From Ruminococcus sp. UBA1394 (GTDB lineage: Bacteria > Bacillota > Clostridia > Oscillospirales > Ruminococcaceae), in assembly GCA_002305725.1 (NCBI GenBank), contig DBQM01000029.1, positions 1 through 43,200 of the forward strand: a stretch of 43,200 bases of DNA, read 5' to 3'. Made by a program: the position numbers and the translations under genes. Below are positions 7,701 through 15,558 of the stretch, in pieces. The notes below the pieces were generated by a model. It was given only the letters and a program-made list of their open reading frames with translations, searched no databases and was not told the DNA's origin. Each line of letters starts with the position of its first letter. The stretch's first letter is position 1.

Positions 7701-8894
7701 ATGAAAAAGATTGTTTCTGCTGTTTTATCGGCAGTTATGCTTGCAGGTCTCTGTGCCTGCGGTGAAAATAAAGAAGACTCGTCCGCAGAAGTAAAAAAGA
7801 CCTATACTTCGCTGGAATTTGAAAAATATGTTTCCAATACATATATATCCACGTCAAATAATAAAAAAGTCGCTGAGGCTGATAATGTCACATACAGGGC
7901 GTATATTCCGGTTGAGGAATACGGCGAACTTGAATACTGCTTTTATTTTTCCAATACTGTTGACTCAACATGGGGTGACGGAAGAAGTGTCTATGCCGGA
8001 CTTCAGGGTGAAGAATACCAGATTTCTTCTGCCTCTGTCGGTGACGGCGGAACCGGTTTTGAAGATGAGCCGAAGAACGTTGTTTCCGTTACATTTGACG
8101 GCGGTTCAGCCGGAAAAACCGTTGCACCGGGAGAAACCTTCTGGAGCGATCCGGTAAATCTCAATATTGAAGAAGGTGACCTGCTTGTTTGGGAATGGAC
8201 GGTAACAGGGGAGAATATCCCGTGCATAAATATGTCCGACCTGACCCCATGCTATGCTGACGGGGTTTACACCAATGAACTTCCGCTGCCTGCAATGTTC
8301 GGAGCAAAACGTGAGGTGAAGAAAACAATTGCAGCACTCGGCGATTCCATAACACAAGGCTGTCAGACCACTTCCCATGAATATAAATTCTGGCCGGCTG
8401 ATATTGCAAAAGAGCTTGGAAGTGAATACAGCTTATGGAATTTAGGTCTTGGCTATGCAAGAGCAAGCGACATAGCTCAGAAAGGCGACTGGCTCAACCG
8501 TGCAAAAAACGCAGATATAGTACTTGTTGCATACGGAACAAATGATATTGTCAGCGGACAGAATATAGACGCCGGACCAAGCACCGCAGAGCAGATAGAA
8601 GGCTGGGTTGATACTGTTGTAAGCGAGCTTAAAAATGCCGGCTGTGAGGTGATTCTCTTCAATGCGCCGCCTTTCGATTACGATGCAAACTCAGAGGCAG
8701 TACGCACAGCATATAATGAAAAAGCAGCTGCAATTGCTGAGAAAAACGGTGTGGAATTTTTTGATTTTGCATCATACCTTTCCGATTCGTCTGATCCGTC
8801 AAAGGCTAAATACGGCGGACATCCCAACGATGAGGGCTGTCAGATTGTTGCAGATGTATTTCTGGAAAAGTTTGCAAAGCTTTTAGGCAGATGA
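7701..8894 (+). CDS. Lipoprotein SGNH/GDSL hydrolase with N-terminal beta-rich domain
   Basis: A 397-residue putative lipoprotein. Its signal sequence ends LCAC, with Cys20 as the likely lipidated residue (Cys at -2 is unusual). Residues about 40-205 look like a beta-sandwich module. The SGNH domain follows: ALGDSITQG (Ser216), YGTNDI and GGHPNDEG (His374). The position three before the histidine, normally Asp in DxxH, is Tyr, so the enzyme may use a Ser-His dyad or another acid. A two-domain architecture without the usual Asp recalls CE2 esterases, but I cannot confirm that family. It is probably co-transcribed with the dockerin esterase and would deacetylate released oligosaccharides at the cell surface. 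Confidence 0.75.
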   Translation: MKKIVSAVLSAVMLAGLCACGENKEDSSAEVKKTYTSLEFEKYVSNTYISTSNNKKVAEADNVTYRAYIPVEEYGELEYCFYFSNTVDSTWGDGRSVYAGLQGEEYQISSASVGDGGTGFEDEPKNVVSVTFDGGSAGKTVAPGETFWSDPVNLNIEEGDLLVWEWTVTGENIPCINMSDLTPCYADGVYTNELPLPAMFGAKREVKKTIAALGDSITQGCQTTSHEYKFWPADIAKELGSEYSLWNLGLGYARASDIAQKGDWLNRAKNADIVLVAYGTNDIVSGQNIDAGPSTAEQIEGWVDTVVSELKNAGCEVILFNAPPFDYDANSEAVRTAYNEKAAAIAEKNGVEFFDFASYLSDSSDPSKAKYGGHPNDEGCQIVADVFLEKFAKLLGR

Positions 8895-8979
8895 TAAAAG
8901 CCAAAAGAGATTATAAAGCATTTTTCATAATTAAAAAATAGAAAGAAATATTTTTTTATGCATTTTGTATCAAAAGTAC

Positions 8980-9008
8980 TTGAAATTCTGTTTTGAATGT
9001 GATATAAT
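8980..9008 (+). promoter_or_regulatory. Promoter of hpf
   Basis: TTGAAA (8980-8985), a 17-bp spacer and TATAAT (9003-9008). It gives an untranslated leader of about 155 nt ahead of hpf. Confidence 0.75.
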
Positions 9009-9040
9009 AAAATTACAGCATTTATTATAATTTATTTTTA

Positions 9041-9157
9041 TACCCTTGCAGATACGCAAATCAAAGATTTGCTCCCTGCATATCGGGTAATTATATCAAA
9101 AAAAACTTTGATTTTTTGATATAAAATAAGCACAAAATAACCGGCAGCTGCCGGCTA
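9041..9157 (+). promoter_or_regulatory. Structured hpf leader with mutually exclusive hairpins
   Basis: Three elements lie in order. The first is a nested stem (CCC..GCAG..GCAAATC / GATTTGC..CTGC..GGG, 9043-9087) with a perfect 7-bp tip at 9056-9062/9066-9072. The second is a perfect 13-bp inverted repeat (9091-9103/9112-9124). The third is a 14-bp palindrome CCGGCAGCTGCCGG (9141-9154) touching the AAGGAGG ribosome site. The segment 9058-9066 can also pair with 9106-9114, which would break the first two hairpins. This looks like a regulatory RNA; raiA-associated RNA motifs are known upstream of this gene family, but a match was not tested. Confidence 0.55.
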
Positions 9158-9170
9158 AGGAGGAAGAAAC

Positions 9171-9698
9171 ATGAAAGTAACTATTACAGCAAGAAAAATG
9201 CAGGTTCCGCAGTCATTCCCGGAATATGCGGAAAAAAGACTTGATTCAAAACTCAGTAAATTTTTCGGAGATGAGGCTGATGCAAAGATCACAATGACCG
9301 AGCATAAGGACCAGATCATTCTGGAACTTACAGTAAGGTATAATAATATGATTTACCGTGCTGAGAGAACAGCAGAGGACAAGAATGACGCTCTTGACAG
9401 CACAATTGACAAGATCATCCGTCAGATCAGAAAGAACAAGACTAAGATTGAAAAACGTCTTAAAGACACAGCATTCAAGGAATCATACGGTGATTCTGTG
9501 GACGAGCAGGTTGATTACGAGGTTATCAAGCACAAGACCTTTGTAATGCGTCCTATGGACATAGACGAGGCAATTCTTCAGATGAATATGCTGGGTCACT
9601 CTTTCTTCATGTTCTGCAATGCAAAAACAGGCGGAACCAACGTTGTATACAAGAGAGAGGACGGAAATTACGCCGTTCTGGAACCTACAATGGAATAA
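9171..9698 (+). CDS. hpf: Ribosome hibernation-promoting factor, long form
   Basis: A 175-residue long-form HPF. The N-terminal ribosome-binding domain (MKVTITARKMQVPQSFPEYA to about residue 100) resembles YfiA/HPF. It is joined by a short linker to the C-terminal dimerisation domain (EVIKHKTFVMRPMDIDEAILQMNMLGHSFFMF). In Firmicutes the long form dimerises 70S ribosomes into inactive 100S particles in slow growth and stress. AAGGAGG at 9157-9163 gives a strong start. It stands alone between its structured leader and two tandem terminators, so its expression is set by that leader and promoter. Confidence 0.93.
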   Translation: MKVTITARKMQVPQSFPEYAEKRLDSKLSKFFGDEADAKITMTEHKDQIILELTVRYNNMIYRAERTAEDKNDALDSTIDKIIRQIRKNKTKIEKRLKDTAFKESYGDSVDEQVDYEVIKHKTFVMRPMDIDEAILQMNMLGHSFFMFCNAKTGGTNVVYKREDGNYAVLEPTME

Positions 9699-9705
9699 TT
9701 TACAT

Positions 9706-9734
9706 ACCTCAGGTTTAAAGCCTGAGGTTTTTTT
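9706..9734 (+). terminator. First of two tandem terminators after hpf
   Basis: An 8-bp stem ACCTCAGG/CCTGAGGT (9706-9713 with 9721-9728) is followed by a run of T to 9734. Confidence 0.88.
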
Positions 9735-9738
9735 CTTC

Positions 9739-9766
9739 ACTCAGACTTTACAGTCTGAGTTTTTTT
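9739..9766 (+). terminator. Second of two tandem terminators after hpf
   Basis: An 8-bp stem ACTCAGAC/GTCTGAGT (9739-9746 with 9753-9760) is followed by T to 9766. It isolates hpf from the spoIIIA operon. A possible sporulation-type -10 (CATAGAAT, 9789-9796) lies beyond it, but no convincing -35 was found. Confidence 0.88.
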
Positions 9767-9824
9767 GTTCTTAAACCAGTCTGTCCTGCATAGAATTAGT
9801 TAAGCGAAAAGGAAGTGAACAGAT

Positions 9825-10730
9825 ATGAACCGCAGAGAATCGGTACTGAAACTTAAAAACTATTTTCCCGAACATATAAGACAATCCCTTGAAAAACTTG
9901 CTGACTGTGACAGCGTCCACGAAATCAGAATGCGGACATGCAGACCTGTGGGGATAGTATCATTCGGCAAAGAAAGGTTTCTGACACAAAAGGGAAATCT
10001 TACCGACTTTCCGGATATGTGCCGGCAGGTCACGCCGGAGGACGTGGAGTACTCTTTCAGATCGGTGTGCGACTACTCGATACACAGCTACAGCCGTGAG
10101 ATATCCGAGGGGTTTATTACACTTGAGGGAGGCAACAGAGTCGGTATATGCGGTACTGCGGTGACAGAAAACGGAAAGGTGACAACTCTCAAATACATAA
10201 GCGGACTGAATTTCCGTATCGCCGGACAGGCATTCGGGTGCGCAGAGGAGATATGCAGAAAAGTCTTTGAAAAGGGCTTGTGCAGTGTGCTTGTTATCGG
10301 TCCGCCCATGAGCGGAAAAACTACTGTGATAAGGGATATGTGCCGAATTTCAGGTGAAAAATACCGCATTTCCGTTATAGACGAAAGGGGAGAAATCGGG
10401 GCGGTTTATCATGGAATACCCCAGAATGATGTGGGGAGAATGACGGATATATTTGACGGCTATCCAAAAGCACAGGGCATCATGACAGCTGTAAGGGTTA
10501 TGTCGCCGGATATTGTGGTGTGCGATGAAATCGGCGGAGAGGAGGACTGTGCCGCACTTCTCTCGTCGGCGAATACCGGCGTCAGAATAATTGCTACTGT
10601 CCACGGCGGAAGCCTTTCCGGTATAAAAAAAAGAAAGTTTCTGGGTGAGGTAATTGAAAGCGATATTTTTGACTGTTTTGTGACCCTCAGCGGAATAGGC
10701 GGAAAAATGAAATTTGAAAGGACTGATTAA
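9825..10730 (+). CDS. spoIIIAA: Stage III sporulation protein AA (ATPase)
   Basis: A 301-residue cytoplasmic AAA-type ATPase of the secretion-ATPase superfamily. Walker A is GPPMSGKTT near residue 162; downstream IDERGEIGA and VVCDEIGGEED serve as the acidic and Walker B motifs. It would energise the SpoIIIA-SpoIIQ channel between mother cell and forespore. It is the first gene of an eight-gene run in the canonical AA-AH order, which makes the identification secure. AAGGAAG precedes ATG 9825. In Bacillus the operon is under SigE; the upstream gap here has only a weak SigE-like -10. Confidence 0.95.
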   Translation: MNRRESVLKLKNYFPEHIRQSLEKLADCDSVHEIRMRTCRPVGIVSFGKERFLTQKGNLTDFPDMCRQVTPEDVEYSFRSVCDYSIHSYSREISEGFITLEGGNRVGICGTAVTENGKVTTLKYISGLNFRIAGQAFGCAEEICRKVFEKGLCSVLVIGPPMSGKTTVIRDMCRISGEKYRISVIDERGEIGAVYHGIPQNDVGRMTDIFDGYPKAQGIMTAVRVMSPDIVVCDEIGGEEDCAALLSSANTGVRIIATVHGGSLSGIKKRKFLGEVIESDIFDCFVTLSGIGGKMKFERTD

Positions 10731-10731
10731 A

Positions 10732-11232
10732 ATGATAAGACTGCTGGGAGTGCTGCTGATTTTTTCAGCCTGCTGTTCGGTGGGCATGAATATGTCGCTT
10801 GGCATGAAAAAAAAGCTTGAAAGACTGAATTTATTCCGGAGAATGACTGACGAAACAGCAACCCTTATCCGTTACAGAGCTCTGACTGTCCGTGAGATAT
10901 TTTTACTGCTGAAAGAAAACGGCGCCTACTCTGACCTTTTGTTTTTACATAATGCCGATTTCAGTGACAAAAGACGTCCGGTTGGAGAGATATGGCAGAA
11001 AAGCATTGATTCAGATTTCACACTTAGCAATGAGGAGAAAAAGCTGCTTATCCAGCTTGGCAGACAGCTTGGAACTACTGATACAGAAGGACAGCTTTCA
11101 GTTATTTCCGTGTTTAACGAGAGTCTTGACAGCATGATTGAAAAGCAGTCGGAAAAATATGCAGTAAAGGGAAAGCTTTGCCGTTCTATGGGAATACTTG
11201 CAGGAGCAATGGCAGGAATACTTATAATATAG
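10732..11232 (+). CDS. spoIIIAB: Stage III sporulation protein AB
   Basis: A 166-residue membrane protein with an N-terminal transmembrane helix and a C-terminal one (SMGILAGAMAGILII), and a long helical region between, resembling GspF-type secretion proteins. ATG 10732 starts one base after the spoIIIAA stop, with AAAGGA upstream inside spoIIIAA; the TTG further upstream is less likely. It is part of the mother-cell side of the feeding-tube channel. After it comes a 151-bp spacer before spoIIIAC, unusual for this operon. Confidence 0.92.
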   Translation: MIRLLGVLLIFSACCSVGMNMSLGMKKKLERLNLFRRMTDETATLIRYRALTVREIFLLLKENGAYSDLLFLHNADFSDKRRPVGEIWQKSIDSDFTLSNEEKKLLIQLGRQLGTTDTEGQLSVISVFNESLDSMIEKQSEKYAVKGKLCRSMGILAGAMAGILII

Positions 11233-11264
11233 ATGAGGCAGGTAAAGCTTGCCGAAATCTATTT

Positions 11265-11364
11265 GCCATATTTTGCGGTTGCCGCTTTAGCGGCGAGCAA
11301 AATGGCACTTCAAATAAAAATATTGCTCCGCCAATTTGGCAAGGTTTAATTGATGGAGCAATAT
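11265..11364 (+). repeat. Two palindromic hairpin elements inside the spoIIIA operon
   Basis: The spacer between spoIIIAB and spoIIIAC (11233-11383) holds two large hairpins. The first runs 11265-11306 (GCCATATTTTGC against GCAAAATGGC, with a GCCGC/GCGGC tip). The second runs 11320-11364, with a perfect 10-bp arm ATATTGCTCC/GGAGCAATAT and an inner GCCAA/TTGGC. Neither is followed by a T-run, so they are not terminators. They may be a small palindromic insertion, an mRNA processing site or a translational control structure. Confidence 0.6.
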
Positions 11365-11383
11365 AAGCAAAGGAATGAGAAAA

Positions 11384-11581
11384 ATGGATGTGGATTTGAT
11401 TTTCAGAATTGCCGGTATCGGCATAATCGTCGCCGTGCTTAATCTTGTCCTCAAACGTGCCGAGCGTGAGGAACAGGCAATGATGACAACTCTTGCCGGA
11501 CTTGTGGTTGTGCTTATGATGATAATTGACAGTATCAGCGGACTTTTTGATACAGTCAAGACGGTGTTCGGTCTATGGTAG
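11384..11581 (+). CDS. spoIIIAC: Stage III sporulation protein AC
   Basis: A 65-residue protein of two transmembrane helices. ATG 11384 is preferred because MDVDLIFRIAGIGI is the usual family start and AAGGA (11370-11374) is nine bases upstream; ATG 11375 would add only three residues. SpoIIIAC and AD are small membrane subunits of the SpoIIIA complex. Its stop overlaps the spoIIIAD start by seven bases, implying coupled translation. Confidence 0.92.
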   Translation: MDVDLIFRIAGIGIIVAVLNLVLKRAEREEQAMMTTLAGLVVVLMMIIDSISGLFDTVKTVFGLW

Positions 11582-11967
11582 GAAATATTGCATCGGTATG
11601 CGGACTGTGTATCTGTGCGGCGCTTATGTGCAAGATAACTGAGAAATACTCAAAGGAACAGGCTGTACTGCTTGTTCTTGCAGTAACGGCAATGATTTTT
11701 CTGAATATAGCCGACAGTATTCCGTCCATACTTGACAAAATGGACACGCTTATGGCTTACAGCGGTCTTGACAGAGAGTATGTCACCATACTTTTCAAGG
11801 CTCTGGGTATATGCTGGCTGACACAGTTTGCCTCTGATATATGCCGTGACTGCGGAGAGGCAGCGATTTCTTCGGCGGCGGAGATTTTCGGAAAGATTCA
11901 GCTTATGGTACTTTCTCTGCCGCTGTTTGAAAGTCTGATAGATGTTGTAACGGGGATACTGGAATGA
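11575..11967 (+). CDS. spoIIIAD: Stage III sporulation protein AD
   Basis: A 130-residue polytopic membrane protein with about four hydrophobic helices, including GLCICAALMCKITEKYSKEQ and AVTAMIFLNIADSIPSILDK, typical of SpoIIIAD. It overlaps spoIIIAC upstream and spoIIIAE downstream by ATGA, so translation is coupled. It belongs to the engulfed-forespore channel complex. Confidence 0.92.
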   Translation: MVGNIASVCGLCICAALMCKITEKYSKEQAVLLVLAVTAMIFLNIADSIPSILDKMDTLMAYSGLDREYVTILFKALGICWLTQFASDICRDCGEAAISSAAEIFGKIQLMVLSLPLFESLIDVVTGILE

Positions 11968-13073
11968 AAAAGCTTTTACTGGTAATTTTAATTTTTTTCT
12001 GTACCGGCTTTACGGTAAACGCACAGGAAGAAGTAACAGCCGACGATATTTATGCGGCAAGCGGTGTGCAGGATTTAAGTGCCGGAGAAATACTGGAAAA
12101 ATACGGTATAAGCTTTGACGACCCGTCAAGCATACTTTCCCTTACACCCTCTGTCCTGTGGGAAATCATCAAAGCGACCCTGCTTGAAAAGGCAAAGGCA
12201 CCGCTGAAACTGCTCATATCTCTCGGCATTATAGTGATACTTACCGCAGTCGCCGAAACCCTCGGAGATACTGTGAAAAAAGGAAACTGCGCAAAGGTAT
12301 ATGAGCTGATTTGCGTACTGGCTGTAGTTGCGGCGGTTTCCCCGTCAATTTGTGATGTGCTGGACAGCTCTGCGGAAGCACTTGCGGAAGGTGCGGAGTT
12401 TATGACCTGTTTTGTTCCTGTATTTGCCGGAGTTGCCGCCGCCGGAGGATATATAACATCTGCGTCGGGTTATAATGTACTGGTACTGGCGGTTTCAGAC
12501 GCCGCAATACAGATAGCTGACGGTATTCTCATGCCTATGCTGAGTATGTGCCTCTGCCTTGCCATTGTTGACGCATCATGCAGTATTCTTTCGCTGAAAG
12601 GTATTCTTGACGGTGTAAAAAAAATCGTAACGTGGGGACTTGGTCTTATCATGACAGTTTTCACCGGACTGCTTTCCATTCAGAGCATAGTCGGAACATC
12701 TGCGGATTCATTAAGCAGTAAAACGGCAAAGTATGTCATCTCCAACTGTGTTCCGCTGGTGGGAGGGGCGGTGTCAGACGCTTATTCCACAGTAAAAGGG
12801 AGCATTGCTTTGCTGAGAAACGGAGTTGGTGGCGTGGGTATAGCGGTGCTTGCGGTAATGCTAATCCCTCCCATTGTTTCTCTGGGACTATACCGTCTTT
12901 CAGTTTCAGCAGCGGCGGCGGCGGCTGATATTTTCGGGGCTCAAAAATTATCAAAGCTGTTCGGTAATATAGGTTCTGTACTGTCAGCGGCAATGGGAGT
13001 GCTTGTCTGCTTTACGCTGATGTTTATTATTTCAACTGCAATCGTCATGAGTATATGCACAGGAAATAACTAA
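11964..13073 (+). CDS. spoIIIAE: Stage III sporulation protein AE
   Basis: A 369-residue membrane protein with a signal peptide (LLLVILIFFCTGFTVNA), a short extracellular part and six to eight transmembrane helices, as in SpoIIIAE. Small residues are abundant in the helices (SVSAAAAAADIFGAQKL). It is the largest membrane subunit of the SpoIIIA channel. Length agrees with orthologs, and its place between AD and AF is canonical. Confidence 0.93.
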   Translation: MKKLLLVILIFFCTGFTVNAQEEVTADDIYAASGVQDLSAGEILEKYGISFDDPSSILSLTPSVLWEIIKATLLEKAKAPLKLLISLGIIVILTAVAETLGDTVKKGNCAKVYELICVLAVVAAVSPSICDVLDSSAEALAEGAEFMTCFVPVFAGVAAAGGYITSASGYNVLVLAVSDAAIQIADGILMPMLSMCLCLAIVDASCSILSLKGILDGVKKIVTWGLGLIMTVFTGLLSIQSIVGTSADSLSSKTAKYVISNCVPLVGGAVSDAYSTVKGSIALLRNGVGGVGIAVLAVMLIPPIVSLGLYRLSVSAAAAAADIFGAQKLSKLFGNIGSVLSAAMGVLVCFTLMFIISTAIVMSICTGNN

Positions 13074-13096
13074 GAACTTGTTCTAAGGAGAAAATC

Positions 13097-13555
13097 ATGG
13101 AACTGCTAAAAAAAGTCATACTTTCGGCGTGCTTTTTAAGCATTGTCATATCTCTTGCTGATTCAATAAAGCCGGGAGAAAGCTTTGCACGTCAGCTTAA
13201 ACTTATATTTTCTCTGCTGTTTATTTCGGGAATAGTGGTTTCGGCGGCAAACTGCGAGTTTGAACTTGATATTCCGGCGTCGGCAGGGACAGAGGAACTG
13301 GAGGGGTACGAAAGTATATCCGAGGCGGCTGATAAGGTGGTACTCAGTGCGGCGGAAGAATCAGTCATCGACATGACAGGACGTATTCTGACATCACAGG
13401 GGATAAGCTATGAAAAAATTTCTGCTGATATTAATATGAACGAGGACGGCAGCATAAGTATTAATGAGATAGGCTATTGCGGCAGTGAATTTGAAAAAGC
13501 GTCAGCGGCAATAAAAAGCAATATCGCAGATACAGAGGTGAAACAGATTGAATGA
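13097..13555 (+). CDS. spoIIIAF: Stage III sporulation protein AF
   Basis: A 152-residue protein with two N-terminal transmembrane helices and a soluble domain in which a ring-building fold is known from Bacillus. AAGGAG at 13086-13091 supports ATG 13097. It overlaps spoIIIAG by eight bases, so the two are probably translated together. Sequence conservation of this family is low; position in the operon carries most of the weight. Confidence 0.88.
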   Translation: MELLKKVILSACFLSIVISLADSIKPGESFARQLKLIFSLLFISGIVVSAANCEFELDIPASAGTEELEGYESISEAADKVVLSAAEESVIDMTGRILTSQGISYEKISADINMNEDGSISINEIGYCGSEFEKASAAIKSNIADTEVKQIE

Positions 13556-14063
13556 AAAAATCAGCGTATTTCTTAAAGGACGGGGCGTGAAAATTATTGT
13601 TATACTGGGACTTGCCGGTATGGCGCTTATACTTTTTTCGGATATATTTTCAGGCAAAAGCAATACCGCAGAAAAGGAAACCACTGATAATATGGCTGCA
13701 CAGGAATATGAAAGCTATGTTGCAGAAATGGAGAAACGGCTTGAAAGTACACTTGAAAAGATAAGCGGTGTGGGAAATGCTGATGTGATGATAACTGCCG
13801 CCGGCAGCGGAGAGTATATATATGCCAGGGACGAAAAGACCGAAACTGACAGCGACAGCGTTTCCAAAGACGAGCAGTATGTCATTATCGGCGGAAGCGG
13901 TGATAAAAAGGCACTTGTCAGAAAGGTCGACAATCCCGAAATAATGGGTGTTATTGTGGTTTGCGAGGGAGGTGACAGCAATGTTGTAAAGGAAAAGGTT
14001 TACAGCGCAGTTTCGGCTGCGTTTAATATACCGTCACAGAAAATATTCGTGGCAGGCTCTTAA
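13548..14063 (+). CDS. spoIIIAG: Stage III sporulation protein AG
   Basis: A 171-residue protein with a single N-terminal transmembrane helix (IIVILGLAGMALILFSDIF), a variable linker and a ring-building C-terminal domain. The C-terminal segment VVVCEGGDSNVVKEKVYSAV is typical of SpoIIIAG. In Bacillus, about 30 copies form a large ring in the intermembrane space. Its start lies inside spoIIIAF. Confidence 0.93.
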   Translation: MNEKISVFLKGRGVKIIVILGLAGMALILFSDIFSGKSNTAEKETTDNMAAQEYESYVAEMEKRLESTLEKISGVGNADVMITAAGSGEYIYARDEKTETDSDSVSKDEQYVIIGGSGDKKALVRKVDNPEIMGVIVVCEGGDSNVVKEKVYSAVSAAFNIPSQKIFVAGS

Positions 14064-14084
14064 TAATGTCAAAGGAGAAGTATT

Positions 14085-14693
14085 ATGAAAAAACCTACAT
14101 TTATTATCGGAAAAAAGCAGATAATTTTAACCTGCATGACTCTCATGCTTGGAATTGCCGTTTATGTAAACTATGCTTTAAGCGACGGCAGTATTATTGA
14201 AAAAGAGGCAAAGAGTGTTAACGGTGAGATAACAGCCGGCAGTCAGACGGAAATTACTGCTGAGAGTGCCGCAGACGCTGAGAAATCCGAGGACGCAGAC
14301 GCTGAAAATTACGGCGAAAGCACTTTTGTGAGCGGCGAGGGCACAGAGGACTTTTTTGCACAGGCAAGACTGGAAAAAACAAACAACCGTGACGAAGCAG
14401 TCCAGACCTTGCAGACTATTATGGGCGGCGGAGATATCACAGAGGACGAAATGGTGACAAATGCGCTGCAGGCTGTTGAGGTGTCAAAACTTATCGAAAG
14501 CGAGGGCAACATTGAAACCCTTATCAAAGCGCAGGGGATTGAGGACTGTGTGGTGTATCTTGACGGTGAAAGTGCAAAAGTCGTGGTAAAATCTGCCGGA
14601 CTTGAAAAGGCTCAGGCGGCTGCGATAAAAGATATTATTCTTGGAGAAGTTACAATTCCGGCTGAAAATATCAGAATTTTTGAGGTAAAATGA
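14085..14693 (+). CDS. spoIIIAH: Stage III sporulation protein AH
   Basis: A 202-residue protein with one N-terminal transmembrane helix, an acidic Ser/Ala/Glu-rich linker (about residues 45-90) and a C-terminal ring-building domain that in Bacillus binds the forespore protein SpoIIQ. AAAGGAG precedes ATG 14085. It is the last gene of the operon; I see no strong terminator before the next promoter. Confidence 0.92.
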   Translation: MKKPTFIIGKKQIILTCMTLMLGIAVYVNYALSDGSIIEKEAKSVNGEITAGSQTEITAESAADAEKSEDADAENYGESTFVSGEGTEDFFAQARLEKTNNRDEAVQTLQTIMGGGDITEDEMVTNALQAVEVSKLIESEGNIETLIKAQGIEDCVVYLDGESAKVVVKSAGLEKAQAAAIKDIILGEVTIPAENIRIFEVK

Positions 14694-14734
14694 ATAATTT
14701 ATTGATTTTACAGATTTTTTACTGCATGAAAAGG

Positions 14735-14762
14735 TTGTTTATTCTGAAATTTGTGGTATAAT
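14735..14762 (+). promoter_or_regulatory. Promoter of the asp23-nusB housekeeping operon
   Basis: TTGTTT (14735-14740), a 16-bp spacer and TATAAT (14757-14762) with a TG-like extension upstream (TGTGG). Transcripts would begin near 14769 with the hairpin below. Confidence 0.65.
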
Positions 14763-14778
14763 AGTATATGGAGTATTG

Positions 14779-14813
14779 TATGCCGTACAGGAAAAATATT
14801 TTCCGTACGGTAT
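14779..14813 (+). promoter_or_regulatory. 5' hairpin in the asp23 leader
   Basis: GTATGCCGTAC and GGAAAA pair with TTTTCC and GTACGGTATAC, leaving one bulged A and a three-base loop, about 17 pairs in all. It lies about 10 nt after the expected transcript start and has no T-run, so it is more likely an mRNA-protecting or regulatory hairpin than a terminator. Confidence 0.5.
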
Positions 14814-14845
14814 ACTCAGCCATTTATACGAAAGGGTGACATAAA

Positions 14846-15139
14846 ATGAACACCAATGAAAAGGAATGTAAAGGAACACTTCGTGTTTCTCAGGACGTTA
14901 TATCCGAAATTGCAGCAGCAGCCGCAAATGAAATTGACGGGGCAGTATGCAGCAGAAAGGACGTTTCTGTAAAATATACCGGAGAAGCAGCTGAAATAAG
15001 CCTTGCATTGATGCTCAGAACAGGCGTCAGAGCCGCAGTCTGTGCTGAAACGGTACAGAATGCCGTAAGAGACAGTGTACAGAGTATGACAGGAATAACT
15101 GTTTCCAGAGTAAATATAAAAATATGCGGACAGATATAA
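14846..15139 (+). CDS. Asp23/Gls24 family envelope stress protein
   Basis: A 97-residue Asp23-like protein. The core LRVSQDVISEIAAAAANEIDGA and the closing RVNIKICGQI are typical of the short YqhY type that sits ahead of nusB in Firmicutes. In Bacillus, YqhY is linked to acetyl-CoA carboxylase control; the role here is inferred. It is the first gene of a long co-directional operon and starts 16 bp before nusB. Confidence 0.88.
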   Translation: MNTNEKECKGTLRVSQDVISEIAAAAANEIDGAVCSRKDVSVKYTGEAAEISLALMLRTGVRAAVCAETVQNAVRDSVQSMTGITVSRVNIKICGQI

Positions 15140-15155
15140 GCGAACGGAGAGTAAA

Positions 15156-15557
15156 ATGACAAGAAGAGAAATCAGAGAATGTGCATTTATTATAATTTTT
15201 GAAAAGTCACTCAGAGATGATTCCCCTGAGGAATTATACGAGCTTGCAGGAGAAGTTGAGGGACTGGAAGTAAACGATAAGGTTAAGGAAATCGTTGAGG
15301 GCGTTACTGCCCATGAGGAAGAAATTGACGGTATTATCTCAAAATACAGTACCAAAAGGGCAATTCCGAGAATACCGAAAGTTTCTCTGTCCATACTGAG
15401 AATAGCAGTTTTTGAGGCACTTTATGACGATATGACACCTGTAAATGCTGCCATAAGCGAGGCAGTTCAGTTATCACAGGCCTATTCCTACAAGGAAGAT
15501 ACAAGCTTTGTAAACGGCGTTTTAAGCACATTTGCTAAAAATATTTCCGGTGAATAA
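15156..15557 (+). CDS. nusB: Transcription antitermination factor NusB
   Basis: A 133-residue all-helical RNA-binding protein. MTRREIRECAFIIIFEKS and the C-terminal PVNAAISEAVQLSQAYSYKEDTSFVNGVL are standard NusB segments. With NusE (S10) it binds boxA of rRNA operons. The order yqhY-nusB-(TsaD-like)-xseA is conserved in clostridia. Confidence 0.95.
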   Translation: MTRREIRECAFIIIFEKSLRDDSPEELYELAGEVEGLEVNDKVKEIVEGVTAHEEEIDGIISKYSTKRAIPRIPKVSLSILRIAVFEALYDDMTPVNAAISEAVQLSQAYSYKEDTSFVNGVLSTFAKNISGE

Positions 15558-15558
15558 A

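Noticed and set aside
9739..9766. Tandem terminators after hpf as a riboswitch platform for spoIIIAA
   Set aside because: There is no promoter between them and hpf; two simple adjacent terminators explain the sequence.
10000..10040. GGTCACG-containing palindrome in spoIIIAA as a fourth repeat copy
   Set aside because: Only a few bases match, the conserved 40-base segment is absent and it is coding sequence of a conserved ATPase.
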